DNA of 64,000 bases from Achromobacter sp. Bel (GCF_012928505.1 NZ_JABBJN010000015.1:1-64000); one strand, 5' to 3'; positions 43,243 through 52,737 are shown, counted from the stretch's first letter. Made by a program: numbers and translations. The notes: a model not told the origin generated them from the letters alone.

Positions 43243-43278
43243 GGGCCGCCCTGAATTCCACGGGCGGCCTTTTGTTTT
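43243..43278 (+). terminator. Rho-independent terminator
   Basis: GGCCGCCC, ten-base loop, GGGCGGCC (8 bp), then TTTTGTTTT. It ends the cold-shock/small-gene transcript. Confidence 0.85.
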
Positions 43279-43337
43279 CCAGCGGCGTATCTTGATCATG
43301 CCACCGTTGTTTCAACCCGCACGCCCAGGGGATTCGC

Positions 43338-43874
43338 ATGACGAACTCAACCGGCAGGGCAGGCAGGGCGCAATGGGACGAGGAAGGCAATGCACGGTTT
43401 ACCGCGCTGGCCGCCTCATTCGCGCTTGAGCAACTGGACGAGGCCGAACTGCGCATCCTGGCCTTGCTGGGCGCATCCGTCCTGAACCAATGGAGCGAGC
43501 TGTCGCAAGACACGCGGCAACGCCTCATGAGCCATTCAATGACGCAACCCGAATTCCATTCCCCACAGGTCAAGGCGCGGATCGCGTGCTTCTTGGCGGA
43601 CGGTGACGGCGGCCGCCTTGGAGCCTTGCCGCCTGTGCGCATGCGGCGCGGCATCACCCGCGTGGAGCGCCACGACGACGACTTCGTCGACCGCGCCAAG
43701 ACGGCCTACAAGCAGGACGGCGGCGCGGCGGAACCCGCTCACTACAGCCACATCAACGAGTTCGACGGCAAGCGTGTCGTCGTCTTGCGCAACAAGCGCG
43801 GCGTGCTCGCCGTGTACGAAGACGTGCAAGGCCTGGCGACGCGTCTGGCGAGCTGGCCGGCCTCCTGGGTGTAA
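43338..43874 (+). CDS. Hypothetical protein (178 aa)
   Basis: Soluble protein with two parts: a helical region (about 10-95) and a C-terminal region (about 105-170) with ERHDDDFVDRAKTAYKQ and HYSHINEFDGKRVVVLRNKRG, which reads like a compact beta-rich domain. No family recognised, no signal peptide. ATG 43338 follows GGGGATTCGC; ribosome site modest. Confidence 0.7.
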   Translation: MTNSTGRAGRAQWDEEGNARFTALAASFALEQLDEAELRILALLGASVLNQWSELSQDTRQRLMSHSMTQPEFHSPQVKARIACFLADGDGGRLGALPPVRMRRGITRVERHDDDFVDRAKTAYKQDGGAAEPAHYSHINEFDGKRVVVLRNKRGVLAVYEDVQGLATRLASWPASWV

Positions 43875-43974
43875 GGGAAGCCAGCCTGTTTGTCGGGCCG
43901 CAATGTCCCGGAGAATGCGCTGCGGATACGCTGGTATAAAGTCGATTACCGGCGAATTCTTTTTAGAGGACACG

Positions 43975-44331
43975 ATGGTGCACGACTTCCCCGAAACGTC
44001 GATCCTGCTTTTCTCATATGGAACCCTGCAAGACAAGGCGGTGCAGTTGACCACTTTCGGCCGCGAACTGACCGGCCGGCCTGATGCAATGACGGGCTAC
44101 GCGCTGCACTGGGTTGACATCACGGATGCCGACGTCCTGAAGACCAGCGGCAAGGCGCAGCACCCGATCGTATACGCCAGTTACGACGTCAAGGACGAAG
44201 TCCAGGGCACAGTGTTCGAAATCAGCCAGAAAGAACTACACGCGGCCGACCGCTACGAAGTGGCCGACTACAAGCGCGTGTCGGTGCTGCTGAAGTCAGG
44301 CGTGCACGCCTGGGTGTATATCAAGGCCTGA
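43975..44331 (+). CDS. Gamma-glutamylcyclotransferase family (AIG2-like) protein
   Basis: Protein of 118 residues in the gamma-glutamylcyclotransferase fold. The substrate-phosphate loop reads LFSYGTLQD near residue 11, close to the YGTLR motif, and the catalytic Glu position lies in ADRYEVADYKRVSV. Such enzymes or fold relatives release 5-oxoproline from gamma-glutamyl compounds; small bacterial members often have unknown substrates. ATG 43975 has AGAGGA upstream. It converges on norR. Confidence 0.85.
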   Translation: MVHDFPETSILLFSYGTLQDKAVQLTTFGRELTGRPDAMTGYALHWVDITDADVLKTSGKAQHPIVYASYDVKDEVQGTVFEISQKELHAADRYEVADYKRVSVLLKSGVHAWVYIKA

Positions 44332-44343
44332 GATCCTCGCGTC

Positions 44344-45873
44344 CTAGGACTTCAACCCCAGGCGCCGTGCCAGCTTGTGCAGGTTGCTGGGGTCCACGTC
44401 CAGCGCGCGTGCGGCGTGGGCCCAGTTGCCCTGGTGCGCGTGCAGCGCCCGGCGGATCGCCTGGCGTTGGCAGGCGTCCACCGTGTCGCGCAATGACGGG
44501 ATGCCGACGTCGGGCGCATCGCCGGCCCCGGCGTCGTCCGGGGCGGGCGTGGGCGCATCGTGGCCCGACACGTCCAGCAGGCTGGTCTCTAGCGTGACGA
44601 TATCGTTACGGTTGGCGCCGTGGCTGACCGCCTTGATGGCGGCGCGGCTGATCACGTGTTCCAGTTCCCGCACGTTGCCGGGCCAGGCATAGCGGCGCAG
44701 CATTTCTTCAGCGTCTTCCGACAACCGCAAGCTGCGCAGGCCCAGCCGCGCCCGGTTCAGTTCCAGGTAGCGGCCGGCCAGCAACAGGATGTCGTTGCCG
44801 CGTTCGCGCAGCGGGGGGATCGGAACCGGGTAGACGGACAGGCGGTGATAGAGGTCGGCGCGGAAATCGCCTGCTTGCACCAGGTCGCGCAGGCTGCGAT
44901 TGGTGGCGGCGACGATGCGCACGTCCACCGTGCGCGGGCGGTCGTCGCCCAGGCGCTGGATCTCGCCGTTTTGCAGCGCGCGCAGCAGCTTTGCCTGCAC
45001 CAGCAGCGGCAGTTCGCCGACTTCGTCCAGGAACAGCGTGCCGCCGTTGGCCGCTTCGAAGCGGCCGGGCCGGTCGGTGACCGCGCCGGAGAACGCGCCC
45101 TTGGCGTGTCCGAATAATTCGCTCTCGGCCAGGGATTCCGGCAGAGCGGCGCAGTTCACATGCACCAGCGGCTTGCCGCCGCGGCGCGACAAGCGATGCA
45201 CGCGATGCGCGAACAGCTCCTTGCCGACGCCCGTTTCGCCCAGCAGCAGGATCGGCAGGTCGGAATCGGCCACCACGTCGATTTCATGCAGCAGGCGGGC
45301 GATGGGGGCGCTGTTGCCCAGGATTTCGTAGCGGTCCGGCGCCACGTTGTCGGCGGGAGCGGGGCCGCGCGCGTCGCGCAAGGCGCGGATCTCGGTTTCC
45401 AGCCGGGTCGTGCGCAACGCGGCTTCGACCAGCACGATGGCGTCGCGCAATTCCGATTGGGCTTCGGCGTCGAAAGTGCCGACCTCCAGTGCATCCAGCG
45501 TCAGCACGCCCCAAGGCTGGCCTTCGACATGCAGGCGGGTGCCCATGCAATCGTGCACGGGCAGCGGTTCTCCGGCCATGCCGTTGATCAGGCCGTCATA
45601 GGGGTCGGGCAGCGTGCTGTCGTGATGGAAGCAGGTGACGCCGCGGCGGGCCAGGATGGCGGCCAAGCGTGGGTGCTGGTGTACGGCGAAGCGCCGGCCC
45701 AGCGCGTCCCGGGTCAGGCCGTCCACGGCGATGGGGCGCAGGTGGTCCTCTTCCTGTTGCAGCAAGGCGACGGCGCCGCAGCGGAAATGCGCGCGCAGGC
45801 TGGAGACCAGCCGTTGCAGGCGGATGGCGGGCGGCAGGTCGGCCACCAGATCGGCAAGCAAGAGGTTTTGCAT
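44344..45873 (-). CDS. norR: Nitric oxide-responsive sigma-54 activator NorR
   Basis: Enhancer-binding protein of 509 residues: GAF sensor with probable non-haem iron site (about 10-165), AAA+ domain with Walker A GETGVGKE (about residue 218), the sigma-54-contact loop GAFSGA (the usual GAFTGA with Ser for Thr, a tolerated change), and a Fis-type DNA-binding end (RRALHAHQGNWAHAARAL). It responds to NO and activates detoxification genes. ATG 45873. It is divergent from ytfE/ric, and three GT-N7-AC sites lie between them. Confidence 0.95.
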   Translation of the reverse strand: MQNLLLADLVADLPPAIRLQRLVSSLRAHFRCGAVALLQQEEDHLRPIAVDGLTRDALGRRFAVHQHPRLAAILARRGVTCFHHDSTLPDPYDGLINGMAGEPLPVHDCMGTRLHVEGQPWGVLTLDALEVGTFDAEAQSELRDAIVLVEAALRTTRLETEIRALRDARGPAPADNVAPDRYEILGNSAPIARLLHEIDVVADSDLPILLLGETGVGKELFAHRVHRLSRRGGKPLVHVNCAALPESLAESELFGHAKGAFSGAVTDRPGRFEAANGGTLFLDEVGELPLLVQAKLLRALQNGEIQRLGDDRPRTVDVRIVAATNRSLRDLVQAGDFRADLYHRLSVYPVPIPPLRERGNDILLLAGRYLELNRARLGLRSLRLSEDAEEMLRRYAWPGNVRELEHVISRAAIKAVSHGANRNDIVTLETSLLDVSGHDAPTPAPDDAGAGDAPDVGIPSLRDTVDACQRQAIRRALHAHQGNWAHAARALDVDPSNLHKLARRLGLKS

Positions 45874-45875
45874 GG

Positions 45876-45888
45876 GGTTGATTTTACC
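45876..45888. promoter_or_regulatory. NorR-type site 1 (GGTTGATTTTACC)
   Basis: Fits the GT-N7-AC core described for NorR enhancer sites, with outer G and C symmetry. It lies only three bases before the norR ATG, so binding could also repress norR. Confidence 0.7.
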
Positions 45889-45895
45889 GTCGCGA

Positions 45896-45908
45896 GGTGT
45901 TTAAAACC
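45896..45908. promoter_or_regulatory. NorR-type site 2 (GGTGTTTAAAACC)
   Basis: GT-N7-AC with near-complete symmetry. Its centre is 20 bases from site 1. Confidence 0.75.
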
Positions 45909-45920
45909 CCGAATTGCGAT

Positions 45921-45933
45921 GGTGTTATCTACC
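45921..45933. promoter_or_regulatory. NorR-type site 3 (GGTGTTATCTACC)
   Basis: GT-N7-AC. Its centre is 25 bases from site 2 and about 47 bases before the -24 element, a usual enhancer distance. Confidence 0.75.
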
Positions 45934-45972
45934 CCAAGTTTTGCAAGTATTTGATTTAAAGCAAGGTTTTTC

Positions 45973-45988
45973 TGGCACGGTTTTCGCT
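45973..45988 (+). promoter_or_regulatory. Sigma-54 promoter (-24/-12) of ytfE
   Basis: TGGCACG and TCGCT with GG and GC separated by exactly ten bases, matching the TGGCAC-N5-TTGC consensus with one mismatch. It points to the ytfE start 39 bases downstream. Confidence 0.85.
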
Positions 45989-46026
45989 TCTATCCCGGTA
46001 CCCGTCAAGATCACTGGAGAGACGCG

Positions 46027-46698
46027 ATGAGCATGGTTGAGCAATCCCTGGGCCAATTGGCCCGCAGCATTCCGGGCGCCACGCAGGTGTTCCACGAATA
46101 CGAACTGGATTTCTGCTGTGGCGGCAAGAAGAGCCTGGGCGAAGCGGCGGCGCAGCGGTCGTTGGACCCGGCGCAGATCGAAGCGCGCCTGATCGCGCTG
46201 TCGAGGAACCCGCCCCAGGAAACGGACTGGGGCCTGGCGTCGCCCGCCGAACTGATCGACCATATCCTGGCGCGCTATCACGACGTGCACCGCCAGCAGT
46301 TGCCCGAGCTGATCCGGCTGGCGCTGAAGGTAGAGCAGGTGCATGCCGACAGCCCGGATTGTCCGGCCGGCCTGGCCGACCATCTGCGCACGATGCATCA
46401 GGAATTGGAAAGCCATATGCAGAAGGAAGAGCAGGTGCTGTTTCCGATGCTGGCCCGCGGCCATGGCGCGATGGCCACCATGCCCATCATGGTGATGCGC
46501 CTGGAACACGACGACCACGGCGTCGCGCTGGAACGCCTGCTGGCGCTGACGAACGACCTGACTTTGCCGCGTGCCGCCTGCAATACCTGGCGCGCGTTGT
46601 ACCTGGGCATCCGCACGTTCAAGGAAGACCTGATGGCGCACATCCATCTGGAAAACAACATCCTGTTCGACGACGCCGCCGCGCCGGTGCGTAACTGA
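46027..46698 (+). CDS. ytfE: Iron-sulfur cluster repair di-iron protein (RIC/YtfE/ScdA)
   Basis: Protein of 223 residues. An N-terminal ScdA_N domain ([19 protein letters not shown]) precedes a hemerythrin-like di-iron domain with histidines in [30 protein letters not shown] and a late [12 protein letters not shown]. It repairs Fe-S clusters damaged by NO or oxidants. ATG has GGAGAGAC upstream. Transcription is expected from the sigma-54 promoter under NorR. Confidence 0.95.
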   Translation: MSMVEQSLGQLARSIPGATQVFHEYELDFCCGGKKSLGEAAAQRSLDPAQIEARLIALSRNPPQETDWGLASPAELIDHILARYHDVHRQQLPELIRLALKVEQVHADSPDCPAGLADHLRTMHQELESHMQKEEQVLFPMLARGHGAMATMPIMVMRLEHDDHGVALERLLALTNDLTLPRAACNTWRALYLGIRTFKEDLMAHIHLENNILFDDAAAPVRN

Positions 46699-46720
46699 CC
46701 GGCCCGTCTACCCCGGCCGC

Positions 46721-47029
46721 CTAGCGGTCCTGGGGCGGCACCCCGTCCAGGCTGCGGCGCAACGCTGCGTGCGCCGCCAGATCCACCGGCCGGTGCTTGC
46801 GTTCGGCGCTGGCGGGGTACTTTCCCAAATAGTTTCCGCCCTTGCGGTCGCTGGCAGGGCGGACGGGGCGCGGCGTGAAGCCGCCGCCGCAATTGGGGCA
46901 AACGTTGCCCAGCAGCGTGTCCGCGCAGTCCGCGCAGAACGTGCATTCAAAGCTGCAGATGCGGGCCTGGCCGGAGGCCGGGGGCAACGCGGTGTCGCAG
47001 TGTTCGCAAGTGGGGCGCAGGGCAAGCAT
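46721..47029 (-). CDS. DUF1272 protein (zinc-ribbon-like)
   Basis: Protein of 102 residues. Cysteine pairs in [21 protein letters not shown] and CPNCGGG fit DUF1272, a short family likely to bind zinc. C-terminal 50 residues are basic and less conserved. ATG 47029 has only a weak ribosome site. Role unknown. Confidence 0.85.
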   Translation of the reverse strand: MLALRPTCEHCDTALPPASGQARICSFECTFCADCADTLLGNVCPNCGGGFTPRPVRPASDRKGGNYLGKYPASAERKHRPVDLAAHAALRRSLDGVPPQDR

Positions 47030-47194
47030 GGGGCGTCCAGGCAAGAGGGGCGAAGCAAGAAGGGTAGCGCCGGCGCGCCGGTCCCGCCAAGCCCGATCCC
47101 GACACAAAAGGAAGGAAAACGGCCAACGGTGTTGCAGCCGGACGGCGCTTGCCGCCTGTACACTCGGGTCACCTTAGGGCTCAGGGGATGCTTG

Positions 47195-48112
47195 ATGGCC
47201 GGCAGCAGTTTCTTCGCATTGTTCGACGATATCGCCACGATTCTGGATGACGTCTCCGTCATGACCAAAGTGGCGGCCAAGAAAACCGCCGGGGTGCTGG
47301 GCGACGACCTGGCGCTGAACGCGCAGCAAGTGTCCGGCGTGCCGGTCAACCGGGAATTGCCCGTCGTGTGGGCGGTGGCCCGGGGTTCCTTCATCAACAA
47401 GCTGATCCTGGTGCCGTCGGCGCTCTTGATCAGCGCTTTCCTGCCGTGGGCGGTGACGCCGCTGCTGATGCTGGGCGGCGCCTTCCTGTGTTTCGAAGGC
47501 GTCGAGAAACTGGCCCACAAGTTCCTGCCGCATGGCGAATCCGCCGAAGACAATCACGCCGCGCTCGTCGGAGCCTTGCAGGACGCGTCCGTCGACATGG
47601 TCGCGTTCGAGCGCGACAAGATCAAAGGGGCGGTCCGCACCGACTTCATCCTGTCCGCCGAGATTATCGTCATCAGCCTGGACGCGGTGGCGGACGCCGA
47701 CTTCACGCGCCAGGTGCTGGTGTTGTCGATCATTGCCGTCGCGATGACGGTGGGCGTCTACGGCCTGGTGGCCGGCATCGTCAAACTGGATGATCTGGGC
47801 TTGTACCTGAGCCAGAAGCGGTCGCAGGCAATGGCCTGGCTGGGCAAGCGCATCGTGGGCGCCGCGCCCTACCTCATGAAGACCTTGTCGGTGGTGGGCA
47901 CCGCGGCCATGTTCATGGTGGGCGGCGCGATCCTGACGCATGGCATCCCGCCGGTACATGCCGCCGTGGAGCATGCCGCCGCCGCGGTGGGCGGGGGCGC
48001 CGTGGTGCATGCGCTGACCTCCACCTTGCTCAACGCCCTGTTCGGCATCGTGGCCGGGGCCGTGGTGCTGGGCGTGGTCAGCGTGGCCAAGCGGCTGTTC
48101 AAGAAAGCCTGA
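47195..48112 (+). CDS. DUF808 family membrane protein (YedI-like)
   Basis: Inner-membrane protein of 305 residues. The N-terminal [28 protein letters not shown] and [18 protein letters not shown] segments are strongly typical of DUF808/YedI. About seven hydrophobic stretches follow. Function is unknown, although E. coli YedI is a conserved membrane protein. ATG 47195 is preferred; GGGG lies upstream. Confidence 0.92.
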   Translation: MAGSSFFALFDDIATILDDVSVMTKVAAKKTAGVLGDDLALNAQQVSGVPVNRELPVVWAVARGSFINKLILVPSALLISAFLPWAVTPLLMLGGAFLCFEGVEKLAHKFLPHGESAEDNHAALVGALQDASVDMVAFERDKIKGAVRTDFILSAEIIVISLDAVADADFTRQVLVLSIIAVAMTVGVYGLVAGIVKLDDLGLYLSQKRSQAMAWLGKRIVGAAPYLMKTLSVVGTAAMFMVGGAILTHGIPPVHAAVEHAAAAVGGGAVVHALTSTLLNALFGIVAGAVVLGVVSVAKRLFKKA

Positions 48113-48270
48113 CGCGCAAAACACCGATGCGGGACGTGCCGATACGGCGCGCCATCTGGCCGGCCGTGCGTAGGCGTCCTCCTGCTTGAAGGTTTCGTTG
48201 TGCGGGCCGTCGTCGGCCTGCGCGATGCTGCCTTGCCAGGTGACGCCGCTGCCTGCGATGCCGGCCTAGG
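48113..48270 (-). pseudogene. Possible gene remnant on the minus strand
   Basis: After a TAG near 48267 the minus strand reads about 45 codons with a protein-like mix (GVTWQGSIAQADDGPHNETF then KQEDAYARP). No start codon or ribosome site is clear and the frame runs into the 3' end of the DUF808 gene. It may be a degraded gene, or chance. Confidence 0.25.
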
Positions 48271-48308
48271 GAATCCCCTGCCTTGTTGACCGGAAACGCA
48301 TGCGCCTA

Positions 48309-48324
48309 AAATTGGCGCCAATTT
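48309..48324. promoter_or_regulatory. Operator A: TTGGCGCCAA palindrome upstream of the hydrolase operon
   Basis: Full 16-bp palindrome AAATTGGCGCCAATTT. The 10-bp core TTGGCGCCAA occurs again upstream of the binding-protein gene (53578-53587) and of the C45 acyltransferase gene (61722-61731). It ends 70 bases before the hydrolase ATG. Confidence 0.85.
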
Positions 48325-48394
48325 ATGTGATTATTGTTTCGACCACCGGCAAAGACCATGGGCCCGCCCGAGCGGCCATGGAAACGAGGAAATC

Positions 48395-49264
48395 ATGCAG
48401 TCCAACGCAGCTCCCGCTATCCAACCCGACGCCGCCCGCGCACGGGCCATGTACGACCTTGGCCACAGCACCGTCTTCGCGGCCCGTACCGACCCGCGCT
48501 TTTCCTATTGCATGTATGTGCCGCCGCATATCGACACCGCCCGCCATCCGATGGAGCTGGTGGTGATCATGCACGGCACCGGCCGCGCCTTCGTGGAGTA
48601 TCGCGACGCGTTCGCCGAGTTCGCGCGCTGGAACGACTGCATCGTGCTGTGCCCGCTGTTCCCCGTGGGCCCGCTGGGCGACGGCAACCGCGACGGCTTC
48701 AAGCAACTGCTCGAAGGCGACATCCGCTATGACCGGATCCTGCTGGACATGGTGGCCGAAGTCGGCGAGAAGTTCGGCCGCGATTTCAAGAAGTTCGGCC
48801 TGTTCGGCTATTCGGGCGGCGGCCAGTTCGTCAACCGATTCGCTTACCTGCACCCGGAAAGCCTGTGGGCCGTGTCGATCGGCGCGCCCGGCTCGGTCAC
48901 GCTGCTGGACCCCAGCCAGGACTGGTGGGTGGGCGTGCGCGACGCCGAAGCCCGTTTCGGCAAGGGTGTCGACATCGAGGCGCTCAAGCAGGTCGCCGTC
49001 CACATGATCGTGGGCAAAGCCGATCTGGAAACCTGGGAAATCACCCACCGCGAAGGCGGCAAGTTCTTCATGCCTGGCGCCAATGACGCCGGCAAGACGC
49101 GCCCGGAGCGCCTGGAGTCGCTGCGCCGTTCGTTCGAAGCCCAAGGCGTGAAGGCGGTGCTGGACGTGGTCGAGAACGTGCCGCACGACGGCCTGAAGTG
49201 CGTGGGCCAGGTGCAGGATTTCCTGGCCAGCGCGCTGCGCAAGTTGCGACATGCTGATAATTGA
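48395..49264 (+). CDS. Alpha/beta hydrolase
   Basis: Hydrolase of 289 residues. Nucleophile elbow GLFGYSGGGQ places Ser140; oxyanion-type HGTG lies at about 60-63; a late His in NVPHDGLK could complete the triad, with an Asp in between. No signal peptide, so it is cytoplasmic. ATG 48395 has ACGAGGA upstream. First gene of the unit hydrolase-DppB-DppC-ATPase-GntR and behind the TTGGCGCCAA operator. It probably hydrolyses an ester or amide of the compound that the transporter brings in; the exact reaction is unknown. Confidence 0.88.
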   Translation: MQSNAAPAIQPDAARARAMYDLGHSTVFAARTDPRFSYCMYVPPHIDTARHPMELVVIMHGTGRAFVEYRDAFAEFARWNDCIVLCPLFPVGPLGDGNRDGFKQLLEGDIRYDRILLDMVAEVGEKFGRDFKKFGLFGYSGGGQFVNRFAYLHPESLWAVSIGAPGSVTLLDPSQDWWVGVRDAEARFGKGVDIEALKQVAVHMIVGKADLETWEITHREGGKFFMPGANDAGKTRPERLESLRRSFEAQGVKAVLDVVENVPHDGLKCVGQVQDFLASALRKLRHADN

Positions 49265-49322
49265 ACTCGCTGGACGCGCGCGCGGCGTCCAGCCGCGCGG
49301 CATCCGGGACTAGGAGAGGGCC

Positions 49323-50267
49323 ATGCTGCGTTTTGCGCTATCCCGAATTGTCATGGCCGTACCGACCCTGCTGATCGTGGCGGTGGCGGTATTCGTGATG
49401 ATCCGGCTGATTCCGGGCGATCCCGCCCAACTGCTGCTGGGCGACCTGGCCACGCCGGCAGCCCTGGCGGACCTGCGTGCGCGCCTGGGGCTGGACCAGA
49501 CCTGGCTGACCCAGTTCGGCATCTGGTTCGGCAACATGCTGCACGGCGACCTGGGGGCGTCCATCAACACCGGGCAACCCGTGCTGCCGCTGGTGTGGGA
49601 CCGCTTCCTGATCAGCGGGCGCGTGGTGCTGGTGGCGGTGCTGTTCGCCGCGTTGGTGGCCGTGCCCGCCGGCATGATCGCGGCCTGGAAGCAGAACAAA
49701 TGGCCCGACCTGTTCCTGGTCGGTTCGGCGACGTTGCTGGTGTCCATCCCGACCTTCTGGCTGGGCCTGCTGCTCTTGATCTTCTTCGGCCTGAAGCTGC
49801 AATGGCTGCCGGTGGTGGGTTACGTGTCCATCGGCGAAGACTGGAAGGCGGGCCTGCTGTATCTGGCCATGCCCATCCTGACGCTGTTCCTGCACGAGAT
49901 CGGCGTGCTGATGCGAATGGCGCGCGCCAGCACGCTGGAAGTGCTGCGGCTGGACTACATCACCCATGCGCGCGCCAAGGGCCTGTCGGAATCGGCCGTG
50001 CTGATGCGCCACGCGTTCCGCAACGCCTTCGGCCCGACCTGGACGCTGATCGGCCTCGTGCTGGGCAACCTGCTGGGCGGCATCGCGGTGGTGGAGACGG
50101 TGTTCACCATTCCCGGACTGGGGCGCCTGCTGGTGGATTCGATCTTCGCGCGCGACTATCCCGTGATCCAGGGCTGCCTGCTGTTCGTGGGCGTGGTCTA
50201 CGTGATCGTGAACCTGCTGATCGACCTCTGCTATCCCATCTTCGACCCGAGAGTGACCGCCGAATGA
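49323..50267 (+). CDS. Peptide ABC transporter permease (DppB type)
   Basis: Inner-membrane permease of 314 residues. Starts MLRFALSRIVMAVPTLLIV, with the DppB hallmark RLIPGDPAQLLLGDLATP, the EAA loop region (THARAKGLSESAV) and a C-terminal IFDPRVTAE. It overlaps the next permease gene by four bases (ATGA). Confidence 0.94.
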   Translation: MLRFALSRIVMAVPTLLIVAVAVFVMIRLIPGDPAQLLLGDLATPAALADLRARLGLDQTWLTQFGIWFGNMLHGDLGASINTGQPVLPLVWDRFLISGRVVLVAVLFAALVAVPAGMIAAWKQNKWPDLFLVGSATLLVSIPTFWLGLLLLIFFGLKLQWLPVVGYVSIGEDWKAGLLYLAMPILTLFLHEIGVLMRMARASTLEVLRLDYITHARAKGLSESAVLMRHAFRNAFGPTWTLIGLVLGNLLGGIAVVETVFTIPGLGRLLVDSIFARDYPVIQGCLLFVGVVYVIVNLLIDLCYPIFDPRVTAE

Positions 50268-51085
50268 AAAAGCGAATCGCAGCTAACGCGCTCCTGGGCG
50301 GTGTGATCGTCGGGGCGATGATCGTCGCGGCGATCATGGGCGCCTTCTGGACGCCGCATGACCCGCTCAAGATCAACTTCGTCGCGCGGCTCAAGCCGCC
50401 GGGCGGAGACTTCCTGCTGGGCACCGACGAATTCGGCCGCGACGAACTGTCGCGCCTGTTGGCGGGCGCATCCAGCAGCGTCTGGATCAGCCTGCTGACC
50501 GTCACGTTCGCCATCGTGGCGGGCACCGCCATCGGCACCCTGACCGGTTTCGTCCGCGGTTGGACCGACCGCATCATCATGGCCTTCAATAACGCGCTGC
50601 TGGCGTTTCCGGGCCTGCTGCTGGCGTTGGGGCTGCTGGCGGTGGTGGGTGCCAACAAGTACGGCATCATCCTGGCGCTGGGCCTGGCCTATACGCCATC
50701 GGTGACGCGCATCGTGCGGGGCACGGTGCTGTCGTTGCGCGAAAAGGAGTTCATCGAATCGTCCCGGGTGCTGGGTAATTCCGAGCTCTACACCATGTTC
50801 CGGCACGTGTTGCCCAACTGCGTGGCGCCGCTGACCGTGCTGGCCACGTCCATGTTCGGCTGGGTAATCCTGGCGGAAAGCGCGCTGTCCTTCCTGGGCC
50901 TGGGCGTGCCGCCGCCCGCGCCGACCTGGGGCAACATGCTGGCTGCCGCGCGCCCGTTCATGGCGCAGGCGTCGTACCTTTCCATTCTTCCCGGCCTGGC
51001 CATCGCGCTCGCGCTGCTGGGGATCAACCTGCTGGGCGACGCGGTGCGAGACCGCTTCGATCCCCGCATGAGGGGCGTGCAATGA
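50264..51085 (+). CDS. Peptide ABC transporter permease (DppC type)
   Basis: Permease of 273 residues. N-terminal membrane helix, then FLLGTDEFGRDELSRLL and, late, NLLGDAVRDRFDPRMRG, diagnostic of DppC. ATG 50264 overlaps the upstream stop; its own stop overlaps the ATPase ATG (51082). Three-gene translational coupling means fixed subunit ratios. Confidence 0.94.
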   Translation: MKKRIAANALLGGVIVGAMIVAAIMGAFWTPHDPLKINFVARLKPPGGDFLLGTDEFGRDELSRLLAGASSSVWISLLTVTFAIVAGTAIGTLTGFVRGWTDRIIMAFNNALLAFPGLLLALGLLAVVGANKYGIILALGLAYTPSVTRIVRGTVLSLREKEFIESSRVLGNSELYTMFRHVLPNCVAPLTVLATSMFGWVILAESALSFLGLGVPPPAPTWGNMLAAARPFMAQASYLSILPGLAIALALLGINLLGDAVRDRFDPRMRGVQ

Positions 51086-52737
51086 GCGCACTGGTATCCG
51101 TATCGAACCTGACGTTGACGGTGGGCGCAGGCGGCCGCGAGATTGTCAGCGGCGTATCCTTCGAGGTCGCGCCGGGCGAGATGGTCGGCATTGTCGGTGA
51201 ATCCGGCAGCGGCAAGACCCAGGCGGCGCGCGCCATCATGGGCTTGACGCCCGCGCCGCTGGTCGTGGCCGGCGGGGCCATCCTGTTCGAGGGCGTGGAC
51301 GTGACGAAGGCCGATCCGGCCGTGCTGCGCAAGCTGCGCGGCGCACGCATCGGCATGGTCTTCCAGGAGCCGATGACGTCGCTGAACCCCTCCATGCCGA
51401 TCGGCCGCCAGTTGGACGAAGGCCTGAAGCTGCACCGCAAGGATTTGTCCACGGCGCAGCGCCGCGAACGCATCCTTGAAATGTTGCGGCGCGTGGGCAT
51501 CCGCGACCCCAAGGGCGCGATGGACGCCTGGCCGCACGAGTTCTCGGGGGGCATGCGCCAACGCATGATGCTGGCTTCGGTGATGCTGCTGGAGCCGGCG
51601 CTGCTGATCGCCGACGAACCCACCACCGCCCTGGACGCGGTGGTGCAGCGTGACGTGCTGGAACTGATGGTGGACCTGACGCGCGAACATCACACGGCGG
51701 TGCTGATGATCAGCCACGATCTGCCGATGGTGGCGCGCTACACCGAGCGCATGGTGGTGATGCAGCACGGCAAGGTGCTGGAAACCGGCACCACTGCCGG
51801 CATCCTGGAGCGTCCGCAGCACCCGTACACGCGCAAGCTGCTGGACGCCATGCCGCGCCGCCTGCCGGCCCGCAAGCTGGCGCCGGAGGCGCCCATCGTC
51901 GAAGTCAAGCACCTGGTGGTGGACTATGCGGGCCATCAGCGCCTGTTTTCCCGCACTGCCGCCAAGCGCGCCTTGAACGGCATCGACCTGCATGTCCAGC
52001 CGCGCGAAGTCGTGGCGGTGGTGGGCGGATCGGGCTCGGGCAAGACGACGCTGGGCCGGGCGATCGCCGGCCTGCTGGCGCCCACGTCGGGCCAGATCCT
52101 GTTCCGCAATCAGCCGGTGAACCGGCGGTCGGCCGCCTGGCGCGATTACCGGCTGAACTGCCAGATGGTGTTCCAGGACCCGTATTCGTCGCTGGACCCG
52201 CGCATGACGATCGGCCAACTGGTGGGCGAAGGCCTGCGCATGCTGGACGACATGCCTTCGGCGGACAAGCGCCGCCGGGTTGACGAGGTGTTGGCGGAGG
52301 TCGGCCTGGGGTCCGAATACGCCAAGCGCTTTCCGCACGAAATGTCCGGCGGCCAGCGCCAGCGCGTGGCGATTGCCCGCGCCATCGTGCGCCGGCCGGC
52401 GTTCGTGATCGCCGACGAACCGGTATCGGCGCTGGACGTGACCGTCCGGGCGCAGGTGCTGGACCTGTTCGCCGACCTGCAGGAACGCCATGGCTTTTCG
52501 TGCCTGTTCATCAGCCACGACCTGGGCGTGGTCGAGCAGGTGGCCGACCGGGTGGTGGTGATGCGCGACGGCGGCATCGTCGAGCAAGGTTCGCGCGACG
52601 CCGTGTTCGACCGGCCGCAAGAAGACTACACGCGCAGCCTGCTGTCGGCGATTCCGGCCCTGGAATCCACCGACACGGGAGGCGTGCGCCTGCGCTGGCG
52701 GCTGGACGGCCAGGAGCCCCTGCGGGCCAGCGCCTGA
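51082..52737 (+). CDS. Fused peptide ABC transporter ATPase (DppD-DppF type)
   Basis: Single protein of 551 residues with two ATPase domains. Domain 1 (about 1-270): Walker A GESGSGKT, signature FSGGMRQR, Walker [12 protein letters not shown]. Domain 2 (about 275-551): Walker A GGSGSGKT, signature MSGGQRQR, Walker B VIADEPVSALD. It replaces the separate D and F subunits, completing a full importer with the two permeases. GC-rich hairpin (8 bp) after it at 52740-52758 lacks a T-run. The GntR gene follows. Confidence 0.94.
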   Translation: MSALVSVSNLTLTVGAGGREIVSGVSFEVAPGEMVGIVGESGSGKTQAARAIMGLTPAPLVVAGGAILFEGVDVTKADPAVLRKLRGARIGMVFQEPMTSLNPSMPIGRQLDEGLKLHRKDLSTAQRRERILEMLRRVGIRDPKGAMDAWPHEFSGGMRQRMMLASVMLLEPALLIADEPTTALDAVVQRDVLELMVDLTREHHTAVLMISHDLPMVARYTERMVVMQHGKVLETGTTAGILERPQHPYTRKLLDAMPRRLPARKLAPEAPIVEVKHLVVDYAGHQRLFSRTAAKRALNGIDLHVQPREVVAVVGGSGSGKTTLGRAIAGLLAPTSGQILFRNQPVNRRSAAWRDYRLNCQMVFQDPYSSLDPRMTIGQLVGEGLRMLDDMPSADKRRRVDEVLAEVGLGSEYAKRFPHEMSGGQRQRVAIARAIVRRPAFVIADEPVSALDVTVRAQVLDLFADLQERHGFSCLFISHDLGVVEQVADRVVVMRDGGIVEQGSRDAVFDRPQEDYTRSLLSAIPALESTDTGGVRLRWRLDGQEPLRASA

